From contig NZ_JYLB01000005.1 in NCBI RefSeq assembly GCF_001042905.1, positions 62,001 through 126,000 on the forward strand: 64,000 nt of DNA. Reading direction: 5' to 3'. Origin of the DNA: Pseudomonas lini (GTDB lineage Bacteria > Pseudomonadota > Gammaproteobacteria > Pseudomonadales > Pseudomonadaceae). The notes under the pieces are model-generated. The model saw only the letters and a program-made list of their open reading frames with translations. It searched no databases and was not told the origin of the DNA. The position numbers and the translations under genes are program-made. Shown here one piece after another: positions 1-9,119 of this stretch; the stretch's first letter is position 1; the number at the start of each line of letters is the position of its first letter.

Positions 1-1065
1 GTGCATGTGGACCTGGACAACGTCTACGACGCGGACCCGGCCCAACAGGAAATCAACCTCGGCAAACTGATCCAGCGCATGGCCGACATGGGCGCCAATA
101 CGGTGTTCCTGCAAGCCTTCGCCGACCCAGCGGGCGATGGCCTGGTGCATTCGCTGTACTTCCCCAACCGGCACCTGCCGGTGCGCGCCGACCTCTTCGA
201 CCGCGTGGCTTGGCAGTTGCGTACTCGGGCTAACGTCAAGGTCTTCGCGTGGATGCCGGTGCTGAGTTTTGCCCTGGACTCGAAGTTGCCACGAGTCACT
301 CGCTGGGACCCGAAAACCGCTACCACGTCGATCGATCCGGATCAGTACAAGCGCTTGTCGCCATTCGATCCAAATGTGCGGCGCATCATCGGTGAAATCT
401 ACGAAGACGTGGCACGCCTGACCTCGGTCGACGGCATCCTCTATCACGATGATGCGGTGCTGTCGGACTTCGAAGACGCCGGGCCTGAAGCCCTGAAGGT
501 CTATGCCGCCAACGGTCTGCCCGGTTCGATCGCCACCCTGCGCGACGATCCGGCTACCCTGCAACGCTGGACGCGGTTCAAGAGCCGCTACCTGATCGAT
601 TTCACTCACGAACTGACCGCCAAGGTCCGCGCCATTCGTGGCCCGCAAGTGAAAACGGCACGCAATATTTTCGCCGAGCCGATGCTCAACCCCGAGAGCG
701 AAGCCTGGTTCGCACAGAACCTCGACGACTTCCTGGGCGCCTACGACTGGACGGCGCCGATGGCCATGCCACTCATGGAAAAACAGAGTCTCCAGCAATC
801 CGGCCCCTGGCTCGAAACGCTGGTGGCGACGGTGAAATCGCGCCCCGGCGCACTCGACCGCACGGTGTTCGAATTGCAGGCCCGCGACTGGACGAAAAAC
901 GCCGACGCCGACGCCGACATCGACGGCGAGCAGTTGGCTGACTGGATGGGCCGCCTCAAGCGTCAGGGCGCCACCAGTTTCGGCTACTACCCGGACAACT
1001 TCCTCGAGAACCAGCCGGACCTGAAAACCGTGCGGCCCGCGCTCTCCAACAAGTGGAATCCATAA
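1..1065 (+). CDS. pgaB: PgaB C-terminal part: poly-beta-1,6-GlcNAc N-deacetylase/hydrolase (5' end outside window)
   Basis: The reading frame is open from base 1, so the gene starts upstream. About 354 residues are visible, roughly the second half of the usual ~660-residue PgaB. They match the C-terminal glycoside-hydrolase-like (GH153) domain: an N-terminal HVDLDNVYD, then [10 protein letters not shown], an acidic [12 protein letters not shown] stretch and a GYYPDNF near the end. In known PgaB this domain binds and cleaves partly deacetylated PNAG in the periplasm, while the missing N-terminal half is the deacetylase. One base separates its stop from pgaC, and pgaD follows, so the pga operon order supports the call. 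Confidence 0.93.
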   Translation: MHVDLDNVYDADPAQQEINLGKLIQRMADMGANTVFLQAFADPAGDGLVHSLYFPNRHLPVRADLFDRVAWQLRTRANVKVFAWMPVLSFALDSKLPRVTRWDPKTATTSIDPDQYKRLSPFDPNVRRIIGEIYEDVARLTSVDGILYHDDAVLSDFEDAGPEALKVYAANGLPGSIATLRDDPATLQRWTRFKSRYLIDFTHELTAKVRAIRGPQVKTARNIFAEPMLNPESEAWFAQNLDDFLGAYDWTAPMAMPLMEKQSLQQSGPWLETLVATVKSRPGALDRTVFELQARDWTKNADADADIDGEQLADWMGRLKRQGATSFGYYPDNFLENQPDLKTVRPALSNKWNP

Positions 1066-1066
1066 C

Positions 1067-2422
1067 ATGCTGGACAGACTTTTAGCCCTGCTGGTTCTGG
1101 CGATCGTCCTTGGGGTTCCCCTTGGGCTGATCTTCCTGCTCACCGGGCAATTCCTGATGGACTTCGTGTTCTTCTATCCACTGTTCATGTCGGGACTGTG
1201 GATTGCCGGCGGCCTGTATTTCTGGCTGCACTGGGAGCGGCACTGGCCGTGGCAGGACGACACTTTGCCGCCACCGCTGGCCGGCGAGCCGCTGATCTCG
1301 ATCCTGATCCCTTGCTACAACGAAGGCGACAACGCGGCCGATACCATCCACGCGGCGCTGGCCCAGCATTACCCGAACATCGAAGTGATCGCGATCAACG
1401 ACGGCTCCAAGGACAACACTGCCGCGGTGCTCGATGCACTGGCATTGCAGGATCCGCGTTTGCGGGTGCTGCACCTGGCGGAGAACCAGGGCAAGGCCGT
1501 GGCCCTGCGCATGGGCGCCATTGCGGCGCGCAGCGAATATCTGGTGTGCATCGACGGTGACGCGCTGCTGGCGCCGAATACCGCGGCGTATCTGGTGGCG
1601 CCGATGCTCGACAATGCGCGACTGGGCGCGGTGACCGGCAACCCGCGAATCCGCACCCGTTCGACCTTGATCGGCCGCGTGCAGGTCGGCGAGTTCTCGT
1701 CGATCATCGGCCTGATCAAGCGCACCCAACGGGTGTTCGGGCGGATCTTTACCGTCTCCGGGGTGATCGTCGCCTTCCGCCGCACAGCGCTGAACCGGGT
1801 CGGCTACTGGAGCCCGGACATGATCACCGAAGACATCGACATCAGCTGGAAGCTGCAACTGGATCACTGGAGCATTTTCTACGAGCCCCGCGCGTTGTGC
1901 TGGATCCTCATGCCGGAAACCCTCGGCGGCCTGTGGAAGCAGCGTCTGCGCTGGGCCCAGGGCGGCGCCGAGGTGCTGTTCAAGAACATCCGTGGCATCT
2001 GGCAATACCGTCATCGTTACCTCTGGCCGCTGCTGTTCGAATACTGCCTGTCCACCGGCTGGGCGTTCACCTTTCTGCTGTCGGTGATTTTTTGGGGCGT
2101 CGGCAAATTCGTCGAAATGCCGCCAGCCATTGCCGTCGATCACCTGATGCCGCCGGCGTTTACCGGGCTGCTGTTGGCAGTGGTCTGCCTGGTGCAATTC
2201 GCGGTCAGCATCCTGATCGACCGCCGTTATGAAAAGGGCCTCGGCAAGACCATGTTCTGGGTGGTCTGGTATCCGCTGGTGTTCTGGCTTATCAGCTTGT
2301 TCACCACCCTGGTCAGTTTTCCCAAAGTGCTGTTCGGCCAACATCAGAAGCGCGCGCGCTGGGTCAGCCCGGACCGGGGCATCAAGCCGCTGAATGACGA
2401 TGAAGAGGAAATCATCAAATGA
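1067..2422 (+). CDS. pgaC: Poly-beta-1,6-N-acetylglucosamine synthase (GT2)
   Basis: Processive inner-membrane glycosyltransferase that polymerises UDP-GlcNAc into the PNAG biofilm polysaccharide. Two N-terminal membrane segments (about residues 5-55) precede a GT2 domain with NDGSKDNT (about 110), the DGD metal motif (about 162), TEDIDISWK (about 253) and QRLRW (about 290); more membrane helices follow. The 451-residue length fits PgaC. Its stop overlaps the pgaD start by four bases, indicating translational coupling. In characterised systems PgaC/PgaD are activated by c-di-GMP; a diguanylate cyclase lies 10 kb away, but nothing here shows a direct link. Confidence 0.95.
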   Translation: MLDRLLALLVLAIVLGVPLGLIFLLTGQFLMDFVFFYPLFMSGLWIAGGLYFWLHWERHWPWQDDTLPPPLAGEPLISILIPCYNEGDNAADTIHAALAQHYPNIEVIAINDGSKDNTAAVLDALALQDPRLRVLHLAENQGKAVALRMGAIAARSEYLVCIDGDALLAPNTAAYLVAPMLDNARLGAVTGNPRIRTRSTLIGRVQVGEFSSIIGLIKRTQRVFGRIFTVSGVIVAFRRTALNRVGYWSPDMITEDIDISWKLQLDHWSIFYEPRALCWILMPETLGGLWKQRLRWAQGGAEVLFKNIRGIWQYRHRYLWPLLFEYCLSTGWAFTFLLSVIFWGVGKFVEMPPAIAVDHLMPPAFTGLLLAVVCLVQFAVSILIDRRYEKGLGKTMFWVVWYPLVFWLISLFTTLVSFPKVLFGQHQKRARWVSPDRGIKPLNDDEEEIIK

Positions 2423-2946
2423 AAATCATCAGAACCCGGCAGCGGCCCTTTCTGGTCGTGATCGATGTTTTTCTCACCGTGCTCGCCTGGGTAGGTCTGC
2501 TGTATCTACTGGCGCGGGGTTTGTGGCCGTTGATCGATACCCATGACGGCCCGCGCATTGATGCGTCATTTTTCGACGCCCTCGGCACGTTGCAGATTTA
2601 CCTGTGGGTGGCGTTGTTGAATGCGGTGATCCTGATCACGTGGGCGCGTTATCAACAGAGCAAAAGCAAGAGCTTCGCCCAGCGCCGTTTGCCGGCGCCG
2701 GTGGTGGATGATCAGGGGCTCAGCAAAAGCTTCAAGCTGACCGGCGACCGCTTGGCGAAATTGCGCACGCCGGGCTCGATGACCATTCATAACGATCAGG
2801 ATGGTGATGTCAGCCATGTTGTTACGCATTACTTCCCGGTCGACCCGGCCGAGCTGCCGCCGCCTTTGGCGCCGCTGGAGCATCCGTTCGTGATTCGCTT
2901 ACCGGCCGAAGATGACGACAATCGAGAGCCGATAAGCATCGCTTGA
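2419..2946 (+). CDS. pgaD: PNAG synthesis accessory protein PgaD
   Basis: Small inner-membrane partner of PgaC. The 175-residue product has two hydrophobic segments (about residues 12-35 and 55-78), then a polar, proline-rich cytoplasmic tail. This matches the PgaD architecture, in which PgaD and PgaC together bind c-di-GMP. It overlaps pgaC by four bases (ATGA) and is the last gene of the operon; a palindromic repeat pair follows. PgaD is poorly conserved, so the name rests mainly on position and topology. Confidence 0.88.
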   Translation: MKIIRTRQRPFLVVIDVFLTVLAWVGLLYLLARGLWPLIDTHDGPRIDASFFDALGTLQIYLWVALLNAVILITWARYQQSKSKSFAQRRLPAPVVDDQGLSKSFKLTGDRLAKLRTPGSMTIHNDQDGDVSHVVTHYFPVDPAELPPPLAPLEHPFVIRLPAEDDDNREPISIA

Positions 2947-2956
2947 CCCGCTCTTT

Positions 2957-3046
2957 GTAGGAGCTGCCGCAGGCTGCGATCTTTTGATTTTCAGCGGTTT
3001 CGAAAATGCCAAAGATCAAAAGATCGCAGCCTGCGGCAGCTCCTAC
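2957..3046. repeat. REP doublet, family 1 (GTAGGAGCTGCCG type)
   Basis: Two inverted copies of a ~33-base element, starting GTAGGAGCTGCCGCAGG and ending in CTGCGGCAGCTCCTAC, flank about 20 spacer bases. Transcribed, it folds into one long hairpin. It sits between the convergent pga operon and the Rieske reductase gene, where it could act as a bidirectional terminator or mRNA stabiliser. The same family recurs at about 26118, 38216, 39034, 45911, 49715 and 57790. Confidence 0.85.
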
Positions 3047-3074
3047 GAGGGGAACGGAGGATTGGAGAGATCGG

Positions 3075-4604
3075 TCAGGCAAAATCCCGAATCAGGCGCC
3101 AGGCCTCATCCACCGACAGCGGTTGTTTCATTCGTTCGGCGAGCATCGCCATGGTCCGTTCCTGATCGCAGGCAACGGCCGCCGCCACCACGCCGTTCTT
3201 GCCGAACAGGCCGATAAACGGTGGATGGTCAGGATCGCCCTTGAACTCGACCTCGTCCCAGGCCTCGGCGTGTCCGAGGTAGTCGTAATTTTTGCCGAAG
3301 TGCCAGGTCCAGAAATACGGTACATCGAGGTAGCGCTCGTCACCGCCGAGCATATTCGCCGCTGCAATTCGCGCCTGTTGCTGGGCCAGGCGCCAATGCT
3401 CGATCCGTTGCGGCTGGCCGTTGAGCGGGAAGGTCGCGATGTCGCCGACGGCCCAGAGCCCATCGGTCACGCGCATCCCGCCATCCACCTTCAGAGACTG
3501 ATCCTTTTCTTTTGGCAGATCAGCAAACGGGGTCGTTGCCGGGGTGACGCCAATGCCGACCAACACCAGATCTGCCGGCAAGCGCTGACCGTTATCCAGC
3601 AGCACCGCTTCGACCTTGCCTGTGCCTTCGATCTGCGCGGCTTCGCCATCCGTATGAAACACCACGCCGTTGACCTCGTGCAGGGCACGAATTGCCTTGC
3701 CGACAGCTTCGCCGAATTGCGCCTGGAAAGGGATGGCATGGCGGGCCAGGACGGTGACGTCCAGGCCGTACTGACGCAGGGATGAAGCGGACTCCAGGCC
3801 AATGAAGCTGTCGCCGACAATCACTGCTCGTTGACCGGGTTTTGCAGTCGTCAGAATCTGCTGCGCCTGTGCCCTCGAGCGCAGCACGAACACCTGCGGC
3901 AGATCAGCGCCCGGCAGCGACAGGGATTTGGGTATGCCACCGGTGGCGATCACGGCGGCGTCATAGTTCAACGATTGACCATCGGCCAGGCGCAGGGCAC
4001 GGTTCGGTGCATCCAGGCCCATTACATCGCTGTTTATCCGTTCAATGCGCTGTTCGCTATAAAAGCTTTCATCGCGCAGCGGCGGCACTTCGTCCGGCGG
4101 CATCTCCCCGGCAATCACGAATTTGCTCAATACCGTACGGTCGTAACCGGCCTCGGGCTCACGGTCGATCAACAACACCCGGCCGCCGAAACCTTTCTCC
4201 CGCAACGCCGCCGCACAAGCCGTACCTGCGGCACCGGCACCGATGATCACAAAGGTCCGCTTATCGTCCGCCGGCGGGCTGCTGGGAGTAGGCATCGGCT
4301 GGTCGTCGACCCAGACCTCATCGTCGCGGATTTCAAGCGGGTAGCGTCGCAGACTGTCCAGCGACGGTGGCTCGCATAACGCGCCATCTTCGAGCCGGTA
4401 CGCCGCCTTGTGCCACGGGCAGATCAGTCGTCCCTCACACAGCGCACCTTTGGCCAAGGGAGCCCCGGCGTGGGGACATTTGCCCTGATAGGCGCGCAAT
4501 TGATCGCCGACCCGCAGCAAGACGATTTTCGTCTTATCGATCCGGACTTCAAGGCCACGGTCTTGGGGCACATCGGCGAAACGGGCGACGCGATGCAGTG
4601 CCAT
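3075..4604 (-). CDS. Rieske [2Fe-2S] / FAD-dependent pyridine nucleotide-disulfide oxidoreductase
   Basis: A 509-residue fusion. Residues 1-100 form a Rieske ferredoxin domain with cluster ligands C43-P-H45 and C62-P-W-H65. From about 117 comes an FAD/NAD(P)H reductase with VIIGAGAAGTA (about 119) and a second nucleotide-binding stretch (VIVGDSFIGLE, about 265), then a C-terminal reductase domain. The architecture is that of AIFM3-like / ferredoxin-reductase fusions, which pass NAD(P)H electrons through FAD to the Rieske centre. No oxygenase partner is adjacent, so the acceptor is unknown. It is transcribed away from the PEBP gene. Confidence 0.88.
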   Translation of the reverse strand: MALHRVARFADVPQDRGLEVRIDKTKIVLLRVGDQLRAYQGKCPHAGAPLAKGALCEGRLICPWHKAAYRLEDGALCEPPSLDSLRRYPLEIRDDEVWVDDQPMPTPSSPPADDKRTFVIIGAGAAGTACAAALREKGFGGRVLLIDREPEAGYDRTVLSKFVIAGEMPPDEVPPLRDESFYSEQRIERINSDVMGLDAPNRALRLADGQSLNYDAAVIATGGIPKSLSLPGADLPQVFVLRSRAQAQQILTTAKPGQRAVIVGDSFIGLESASSLRQYGLDVTVLARHAIPFQAQFGEAVGKAIRALHEVNGVVFHTDGEAAQIEGTGKVEAVLLDNGQRLPADLVLVGIGVTPATTPFADLPKEKDQSLKVDGGMRVTDGLWAVGDIATFPLNGQPQRIEHWRLAQQQARIAAANMLGGDERYLDVPYFWTWHFGKNYDYLGHAEAWDEVEFKGDPDHPPFIGLFGKNGVVAAAVACDQERTMAMLAERMKQPLSVDEAWRLIRDFA

Positions 4605-4743
4605 GATCGATCTCCAGGGAGGTGTTTCACTTAAGAGTTTGGCGCCTATTCCCAGGTTCAGCCAATTCCCGCTGCCACCGCACGAACGGTCCGGCTATAG
4701 TTTGCCAGCCGACCACGGCCCCACCCGCACAAGGTGCTCCGGT

Positions 4744-5304
4744 ATGACCCGATTGACCTCTTTGAACCCTTGGCTGGCGGCCGTTGCAGTCGCCCTTTGC
4801 GTGCAGTTTCCGGCACAGGCCCAGGAGCGTTTCACCCTCAGCATTCCCGGTGTTTCGGACAATCGCCTGTTCACGTCGGCGGCGGCCAGCGATGCCAGCG
4901 GTTGTGGCGGTAAGAACCAATCCCCGGCCCTGAGCTGGAACGCCGGCCCCCCGGGCACTCTCAGCTACGCCATCGTCATGCACGACCCGGACGGCCAGAA
5001 AGGCCTTGGCGTTGATCACTGGATTCATTACGGCATCAAGGCCACCACGCGGCAGATTCCGGCCGGTGTCGGCGCCAAATCCGCCCTCGAAGGCGTGGGC
5101 GGCAGCAACAGCAAAGGCACCACCAGCTACATAGGCCCTTGCCCGCCCATTGGCGACAGCTCCCATCACTACCTCATTCAGCTTTACGCCCTGGACCTGG
5201 CGCCAGACGCCTTGCCCGCCGGCCTGACCCGCGCGCAGTTGATGGAACAAATCAAAGGCCATGTGCTGAAAAACAGCAGTGTGGTGCGGCGTTATCACCG
5301 CTGA
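4744..5304 (+). CDS. YbhB/YbcL (PEBP/RKIP-like) family secreted protein
   Basis: The frame is open from 4603, but the ATG at 4744 begins a clear signal peptide (WLAAVAVALCVQFPAQAQ, residues 9-26) and has an AAGGTG upstream, so I place the start there (186 residues). The mature part shows family hallmarks: LSWNAGPPGTLSYAIVMHDPD and DHWIHYGI, followed by GPCPPIGDSSHHY. Bacterial members are periplasmic or cytoplasmic phosphatidylethanolamine-binding-fold proteins of uncertain function. No operon partner is apparent. Confidence 0.88.
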   Translation: MTRLTSLNPWLAAVAVALCVQFPAQAQERFTLSIPGVSDNRLFTSAAASDASGCGGKNQSPALSWNAGPPGTLSYAIVMHDPDGQKGLGVDHWIHYGIKATTRQIPAGVGAKSALEGVGGSNSKGTTSYIGPCPPIGDSSHHYLIQLYALDLAPDALPAGLTRAQLMEQIKGHVLKNSSVVRRYHR

Positions 5305-5391
5305 AGATTATTCACTTCGGCTTAACCCGAACTGATCGGGCTGTCCGTCTCAGAGGATGAATGAGTCAATTTCCTCCTGAGGTCAGCCCCC

Positions 5392-7110
5392 ATGTCCCTC
5401 CCACTGTATTACTTGCGCCCGGCCGCCCAGGGTTTCGCCGCCGGGTTGTTGCTGGCCATCGCCGGTTGCGGCGCTTCATCCACGTCTGATCCGGCGGTGG
5501 TTGCGCCCCCGGCTCAAGGTGAGCTGAAAACTGAAGCGTTGGTGCGTGAGGCGGCCATGGCGGACACCGCGCAGGCCAAACGCAGCGCGCGACCGGCCCC
5601 ATTAGTCGCTTTCGCGCCAATGCCGGCAGGCGAGGCTTATCCACAAGGCTATCGGGATGAGCAGCGGGAGCAATATCAGGCGCTGGCCGATAACCCGATT
5701 CACAGCGTGACCGAGGCACCGGTCTCGACCTTCAGTGCCGATGTCGATACTGGCGCTTACGCCAATGTCCGGCGCTTGCTCAATCAGGGGCGCTTGCCTC
5801 CCGAAGGGGCGGTGAGGCTGGAAGAACTGGTCAATTACTTCCCCTACGATTACGCCTTGCCCACCGATGGCTCGCCATTCGGCGTGACCACCGAGCTGGC
5901 GCCGTCGCCCTGGAACCCGCATACCCGCTTGCTGCGCATCGGCATCAAGGCATCTGATCGCGCAGTGGCGGAACTGGCTCCGGCGAATCTGGTGTTTCTG
6001 GTGGACGTCTCCGGCTCGATGGACCGGCGCGAAGGTTTGCCCATGGTCAAAAGCACGCTGAAATTGCTGGTCGATCAATTGCGCGAGCAGGACCGGGTTT
6101 CGCTGGTGGTGTATGCCGGAGAATCTCGCGTGGTACTGGAGCCGACTTCCGGACGGGAAAAAGCGAAAATTCGTACCGCGATCGATCAATTGACCGCAGG
6201 CGGTTCGACCGCCGGAGCGTCGGGTATCGAACTGGCCTATCAAATGGCCCAACAGGCGTTTATCCCCAAAGGCATCAACCGCATCCTGCTGGCCACCGAC
6301 GGTGACTTCAACGTCGGCATCAGCGACTTCGACAGCCTCAAGCAAATGGCTGTGGATAAACGCAAGACCGGCGTGTCCCTGACCACCCTGGGTTTTGGTG
6401 TGGATAACTACAATGAACACCTGATGGAACAACTGGCCGACGCTGGCGATGGCAACTATGCCTACATCGATAATCTGCGCGAGGCGCGCAAAGTACTGGT
6501 GGATCAGCTCGGCTCGACCCTCGCAGTAGTGGCGAAAAACGTGAAGCTGCAGGTGGAGTTCAACCCGGCGCAGGTCAGCGAATATCGGCTGCTGGGTTAT
6601 GAGAATTGCGCCTTGAAGCGTGAGGATTTCAGCAGCGACAAAGTCGACGCCGGAGAAATCGGCGCAGGGCATACGGTGACAGCGTTGTACGAAATTGTGC
6701 CCAAGGGCGAGAAGGGCTGGCTGGAACCGCTGCGGTATGGCAATTCCGGGGCCGATGTTTCCGTAAAAAACGGGGAAATGGCGATGCTGCGGGTGCGTTA
6801 TCAGTTGCCGGAAGGTGGGAATAGTCGCTTGATCGAGCGGCCAATACTGAATGGTGAGGCCGGCAAGCTTTCGACCGCCAGCGATGACCTGAGATTTGCC
6901 GCCGCCGTTGCCGCATTTTCTCAGCAACTCAAGGACGGGCGCTATACCGGTGAGTTCAGCCTGAAAGACACCGAAGCCCTGGCCCGTGGCGCACGGGGCG
7001 ATGATCAATTCGGCCTGCGCAGTGAATTCGTACAGTTGGTGGAGTTGGCGCAGAGCCTGCGAACCCCGACCGCCTCCAATCAACAGCCCAACGACAACCG
7101 GATAGAGTGA
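5392..7110 (+). CDS. von Willebrand factor type A lipoprotein (YfbK-like)
   Basis: A 572-residue predicted lipoprotein with lipobox LAIAGC (Cys26). An N-terminal VWA-associated region contains the TFSADVDTGAYANVRR motif (about 115-130), then comes a VWA domain with an intact MIDAS (DVSGSM at about 205-210, ATDGDFN near 305), and a C-terminal DUF3520-like region. YfbK-family proteins are membrane-anchored metal-ion-dependent adhesion or scaffold proteins of unknown role. The last four bases overlap a possible GTG start of the ECF sigma gene, so the three genes 5392-8326 are probably one operon, suggesting envelope sensing or signalling. Confidence 0.85.
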   Translation: MSLPLYYLRPAAQGFAAGLLLAIAGCGASSTSDPAVVAPPAQGELKTEALVREAAMADTAQAKRSARPAPLVAFAPMPAGEAYPQGYRDEQREQYQALADNPIHSVTEAPVSTFSADVDTGAYANVRRLLNQGRLPPEGAVRLEELVNYFPYDYALPTDGSPFGVTTELAPSPWNPHTRLLRIGIKASDRAVAELAPANLVFLVDVSGSMDRREGLPMVKSTLKLLVDQLREQDRVSLVVYAGESRVVLEPTSGREKAKIRTAIDQLTAGGSTAGASGIELAYQMAQQAFIPKGINRILLATDGDFNVGISDFDSLKQMAVDKRKTGVSLTTLGFGVDNYNEHLMEQLADAGDGNYAYIDNLREARKVLVDQLGSTLAVVAKNVKLQVEFNPAQVSEYRLLGYENCALKREDFSSDKVDAGEIGAGHTVTALYEIVPKGEKGWLEPLRYGNSGADVSVKNGEMAMLRVRYQLPEGGNSRLIERPILNGEAGKLSTASDDLRFAAAVAAFSQQLKDGRYTGEFSLKDTEALARGARGDDQFGLRSEFVQLVELAQSLRTPTASNQQPNDNRIE

Positions 7111-7127
7111 AAGAGGCCAGCGCTGAC

Positions 7128-7709
7128 ATGTCCGATTCTGCAATCAGCTCAGCCGCCGGCAGCGACGAATCGCTGCTGGCGCGCTACCGCTCCGGCGACG
7201 GGCCGGCGTTCGAAGTTTTGTACGCCCGTCATCGCCAGGGCCTTTATCGATTCCTCCTCGGCCTCAGCGGCAAGCCCGAACTGGCCGAAGAGGTGTATCA
7301 GGAAACCTGGCTGAGCCTGATCCGCAGCACCAGTCAGCCACAAGGCCGGGCGAACTTTCGTACCTGGCTCTACCAGATTGCCCGCAACCGACTGATCGAT
7401 CACTGGCGCAAACACGGAATCCACAACCCCTTGCACGACAGCTATGACGAACAAACCCACGCCCTGATCGATGACACGGCCGACCCCGAACAACTGCTGA
7501 GCCTGAGCCGCGATGGTCAACGCCTCGAAGCCGCCCTGCAAACCCTCCCCGCCGATCAGCGCGAAGTGTTCCTGCTGCGCGCCCATGGCGACCTCGACCT
7601 GCCGCAGATCGCCACCCTCACCGAAACACCGCTGGAAACCGTCAAAAGTCGCTTGCGCTACGCCCAGCAAAAACTGCGTCGGCTGCTGGCCGAGGAGGTA
7701 CTGACATGA
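7128..7709 (+). CDS. ECF-type RNA polymerase sigma factor
   Basis: Region 2 is recognisable (ARYRSGDGPAFEVLYARHRQ, then ELAEEVYQETWLSLIRS and FRTWLYQIARNRLIDHWR), followed by region 4 (LPADQREVFLLRAHGDLDLPQIA with TPLETVKSRLRYAQQKLR). I prefer the ATG at 7128 (193 residues), with AAAGAGG about 13 bases upstream; a GTG at 7107, overlapping the VWA gene stop, is the alternative (200 residues). It overlaps the following gene by four bases. The partner gene probably controls its activity. Confidence 0.9.
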   Translation: MSDSAISSAAGSDESLLARYRSGDGPAFEVLYARHRQGLYRFLLGLSGKPELAEEVYQETWLSLIRSTSQPQGRANFRTWLYQIARNRLIDHWRKHGIHNPLHDSYDEQTHALIDDTADPEQLLSLSRDGQRLEAALQTLPADQREVFLLRAHGDLDLPQIATLTETPLETVKSRLRYAQQKLRRLLAEEVLT

Positions 7710-8326
7710 CTGACGCCCGACAAACACCGCCATCGCCTGACGATGAAATGCTCAAGCATTTTCGCGATCACAGCAACGGTGAACCACCGGCGCATCTCGA
7801 CGCCTTCATCCTGGCCACTGCGCATCGCGAAGCCCCCGCACCGAAGCCGAACCTGTGGCAACGCTGGCTCCGCGCCTGCCAGCAACCCCGCTGGCAAGTG
7901 GCATTCGCCAGCCTCGTCGGCGTGGCCCTGATGCTGGCACTGGTGCAACGCACGCCGGAACAGCTGCCGAGCTATGACTTCGCGCCTGCGCCCAAAGCGT
8001 CCGCGCCGCTGGCCAAACCGGAAGCCGCTGTTCGCTCCCAGGCTGCACCGGCCGGCGCGATCTCCGCTCCCGAACCTGCTGCACCCATGGCGGAGTTTTC
8101 TGCACCGATGCAGCGCGAGTCGATCAATAGCGAAATGGCGGACGAAGCCAAAGTCAGCAAACGCTTAGCCGCGCCGGCCAAGTCACTGGATGATCAATTA
8201 CGTGAAGTGATACGCCTGCAAGAGACCGGTCAAAGCCAAGCCGCCGAGGCGCTGCTGACGACACTGCACAAACGCTACCCCAAGGAAAACCTCACCGCCC
8301 GACTCAAGGATTTGCAGAAGAAATGA
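7706..8326 (+). CDS. Predicted membrane-anchored partner of the ECF sigma factor (anti-sigma candidate)
   Basis: A 206-residue protein translated from an ATGA overlap with the sigma gene. About 60 cytoplasmic residues are followed by one hydrophobic segment (AFASLVGVALMLALV, about 70-84), then an Ala/Pro-rich periplasmic linker and a charged, helical C-terminal region (residues 160-206) with a short TPR-like QAAEALLTTLHKRYP. No HxxxCxxC zinc anti-sigma motif is present. Topology and coupling to the sigma gene suggest an anti-sigma or sigma-regulating role; this is inference from context. Confidence 0.65.
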   Translation: MTDARQTPPSPDDEMLKHFRDHSNGEPPAHLDAFILATAHREAPAPKPNLWQRWLRACQQPRWQVAFASLVGVALMLALVQRTPEQLPSYDFAPAPKASAPLAKPEAAVRSQAAPAGAISAPEPAAPMAEFSAPMQRESINSEMADEAKVSKRLAAPAKSLDDQLREVIRLQETGQSQAAEALLTTLHKRYPKENLTARLKDLQKK

Positions 8327-8407
8327 GGTGAGACGCGGTCGGCAAATTTGGCATCGACACCCGAAAGCGCGCACTATCAGCTCATAGCCGATGCGTTGGA
8401 GGATGCC

Positions 8408-8614
8408 GTGGCACAAAAAATCGACCGCATCGCCCAAATGCTCAACTGCCCGGTCAAGGGTGAGGAATTGCGGCGAGCAGTGACTGAGAGTCGTAAGGAG
8501 TTTCTACTGGCGAAACAGGCAGAAGAAGCGCTTGAGGAAGACGTTCTTGATGATGAAGTGGTCGAGGACGAAGCGGATGATGACTACGACGAGTTTGACT
8601 GGACGACAGAATGA
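8408..8614 (+). CDS. Small acidic hypothetical protein
   Basis: A GTG at 8408 with GGAGG five bases upstream (8398-8402) gives a 68-residue product. A TTG at 8348 in the same frame would give 88 residues but has no good ribosome binding site. The protein has a helical first half (KIDRIAQMLNCPVKGEELRRAV) and an extremely acidic tail (residues about 43-68, mostly D and E). I do not recognise a family. It is followed at once by a strong terminator, so it closes a transcription unit. Confidence 0.6.
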   Translation: MAQKIDRIAQMLNCPVKGEELRRAVTESRKEFLLAKQAEEALEEDVLDDEVVEDEADDDYDEFDWTTE

Positions 8615-8639
8615 AAAAACCGCTTCGGCGGTTTTTTTG
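8615..8639 (+). terminator. Rho-independent terminator after the acidic small ORF
   Basis: An A-run, stem CCGC, loop TTCG, stem GCGG and a run of seven T. The flanking A and T runs make it able to work in either direction. Confidence 0.9.
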
Positions 8640-8645
8640 TACCCA

Positions 8646-8679
8646 CAAAAAAGCCCCAGACCCTAAGATCTGAGGCTTT
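8646..8679 (-). terminator. Terminator of tRNA-Arg
   Basis: Read on the minus strand: AAGCCTCAGA, a short loop, TCTGGGGCTT and six T, about 15 bases beyond the tRNA 3' end. One G-T pair is in the stem. Confidence 0.8.
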
Positions 8680-8693
8680 CTCGTTTCTACGTA

Positions 8694-8770
8694 TGGTGCA
8701 CCAGGCGGGATTCGAACCCACGACCCCTGCCTTCGGAGGGCAGTACTCTATCCAGCTGAGCTACTGGTGC
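8694..8770 (-). tRNA. tRNA-Arg (anticodon CCG)
   Basis: On the minus strand a full 77-base cloverleaf is visible: acceptor GCACCAG pairing with CTGGTGC, D-arm AGCTCAGCTGGATAGAG, anticodon loop CTCCGAA, T-arm GGGTTCGAATCCC, and an encoded 3' CCA (8694-8696). Anticodon CCG reads the arginine codon CGG. It is followed by its own terminator. I see no integrase or attachment-site duplication next to it. Confidence 0.95.
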
Positions 8771-9119
8771 AATGCGGGCGCCATGATACTCATATGCACT
8801 GCGGGCGTCCATGCTGCTGAATCGTCTGCCTTTTTCCAAAGCGTAACCTACGATTGCTACGCTGATCTGAAAAAATAGGCAAATGCGGCGTTTTCGTTCT
8901 TTTTTTCGAACAGCCTATTGTCCTTTACCCCCTTTGATCCTAGGATTCGTTTGAGATTTCAAACGCTCTTGTCTGGGTGCTGAACCGCACGAGTTCGATC
9001 AGTGCGCTATTTATGTGCTTCAGCCCGGTGAATGATTTCCCTGACGGCAGCCTATAAGGCGCCTTTCTATAATCATAATTCGCTCCGCGCGTGCCGCGGT
9101 GCTGTTAAGGAAAGCCGAC
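8771..9119. other. Intergenic region upstream of gabD
   Basis: No convincing gene in these 349 bases. A perfect inverted repeat CGTTTGA-GATT-TCAAACG lies at 8948-8965. A TATAAT at 9068-9073 is a possible -10 element for gabD, but I see no well-spaced -35. AAGGA at 9107-9111 is the gabD ribosome binding site. Confidence 0.5.

Noticed and set aside
1082-2344. 420-codon open frame on the minus strand opposite pgaC
   Set aside because: Composition is His/Gln/Arg-rich, as expected from the antisense of a GC-rich gene, with no recognisable motif; pgaC on the plus strand is certain.
8694-8770. tRNA-Arg as an integration site for a genomic island
   Set aside because: No integrase gene and no direct repeat of the tRNA 3' end were seen nearby; gabDT are normal core genes.
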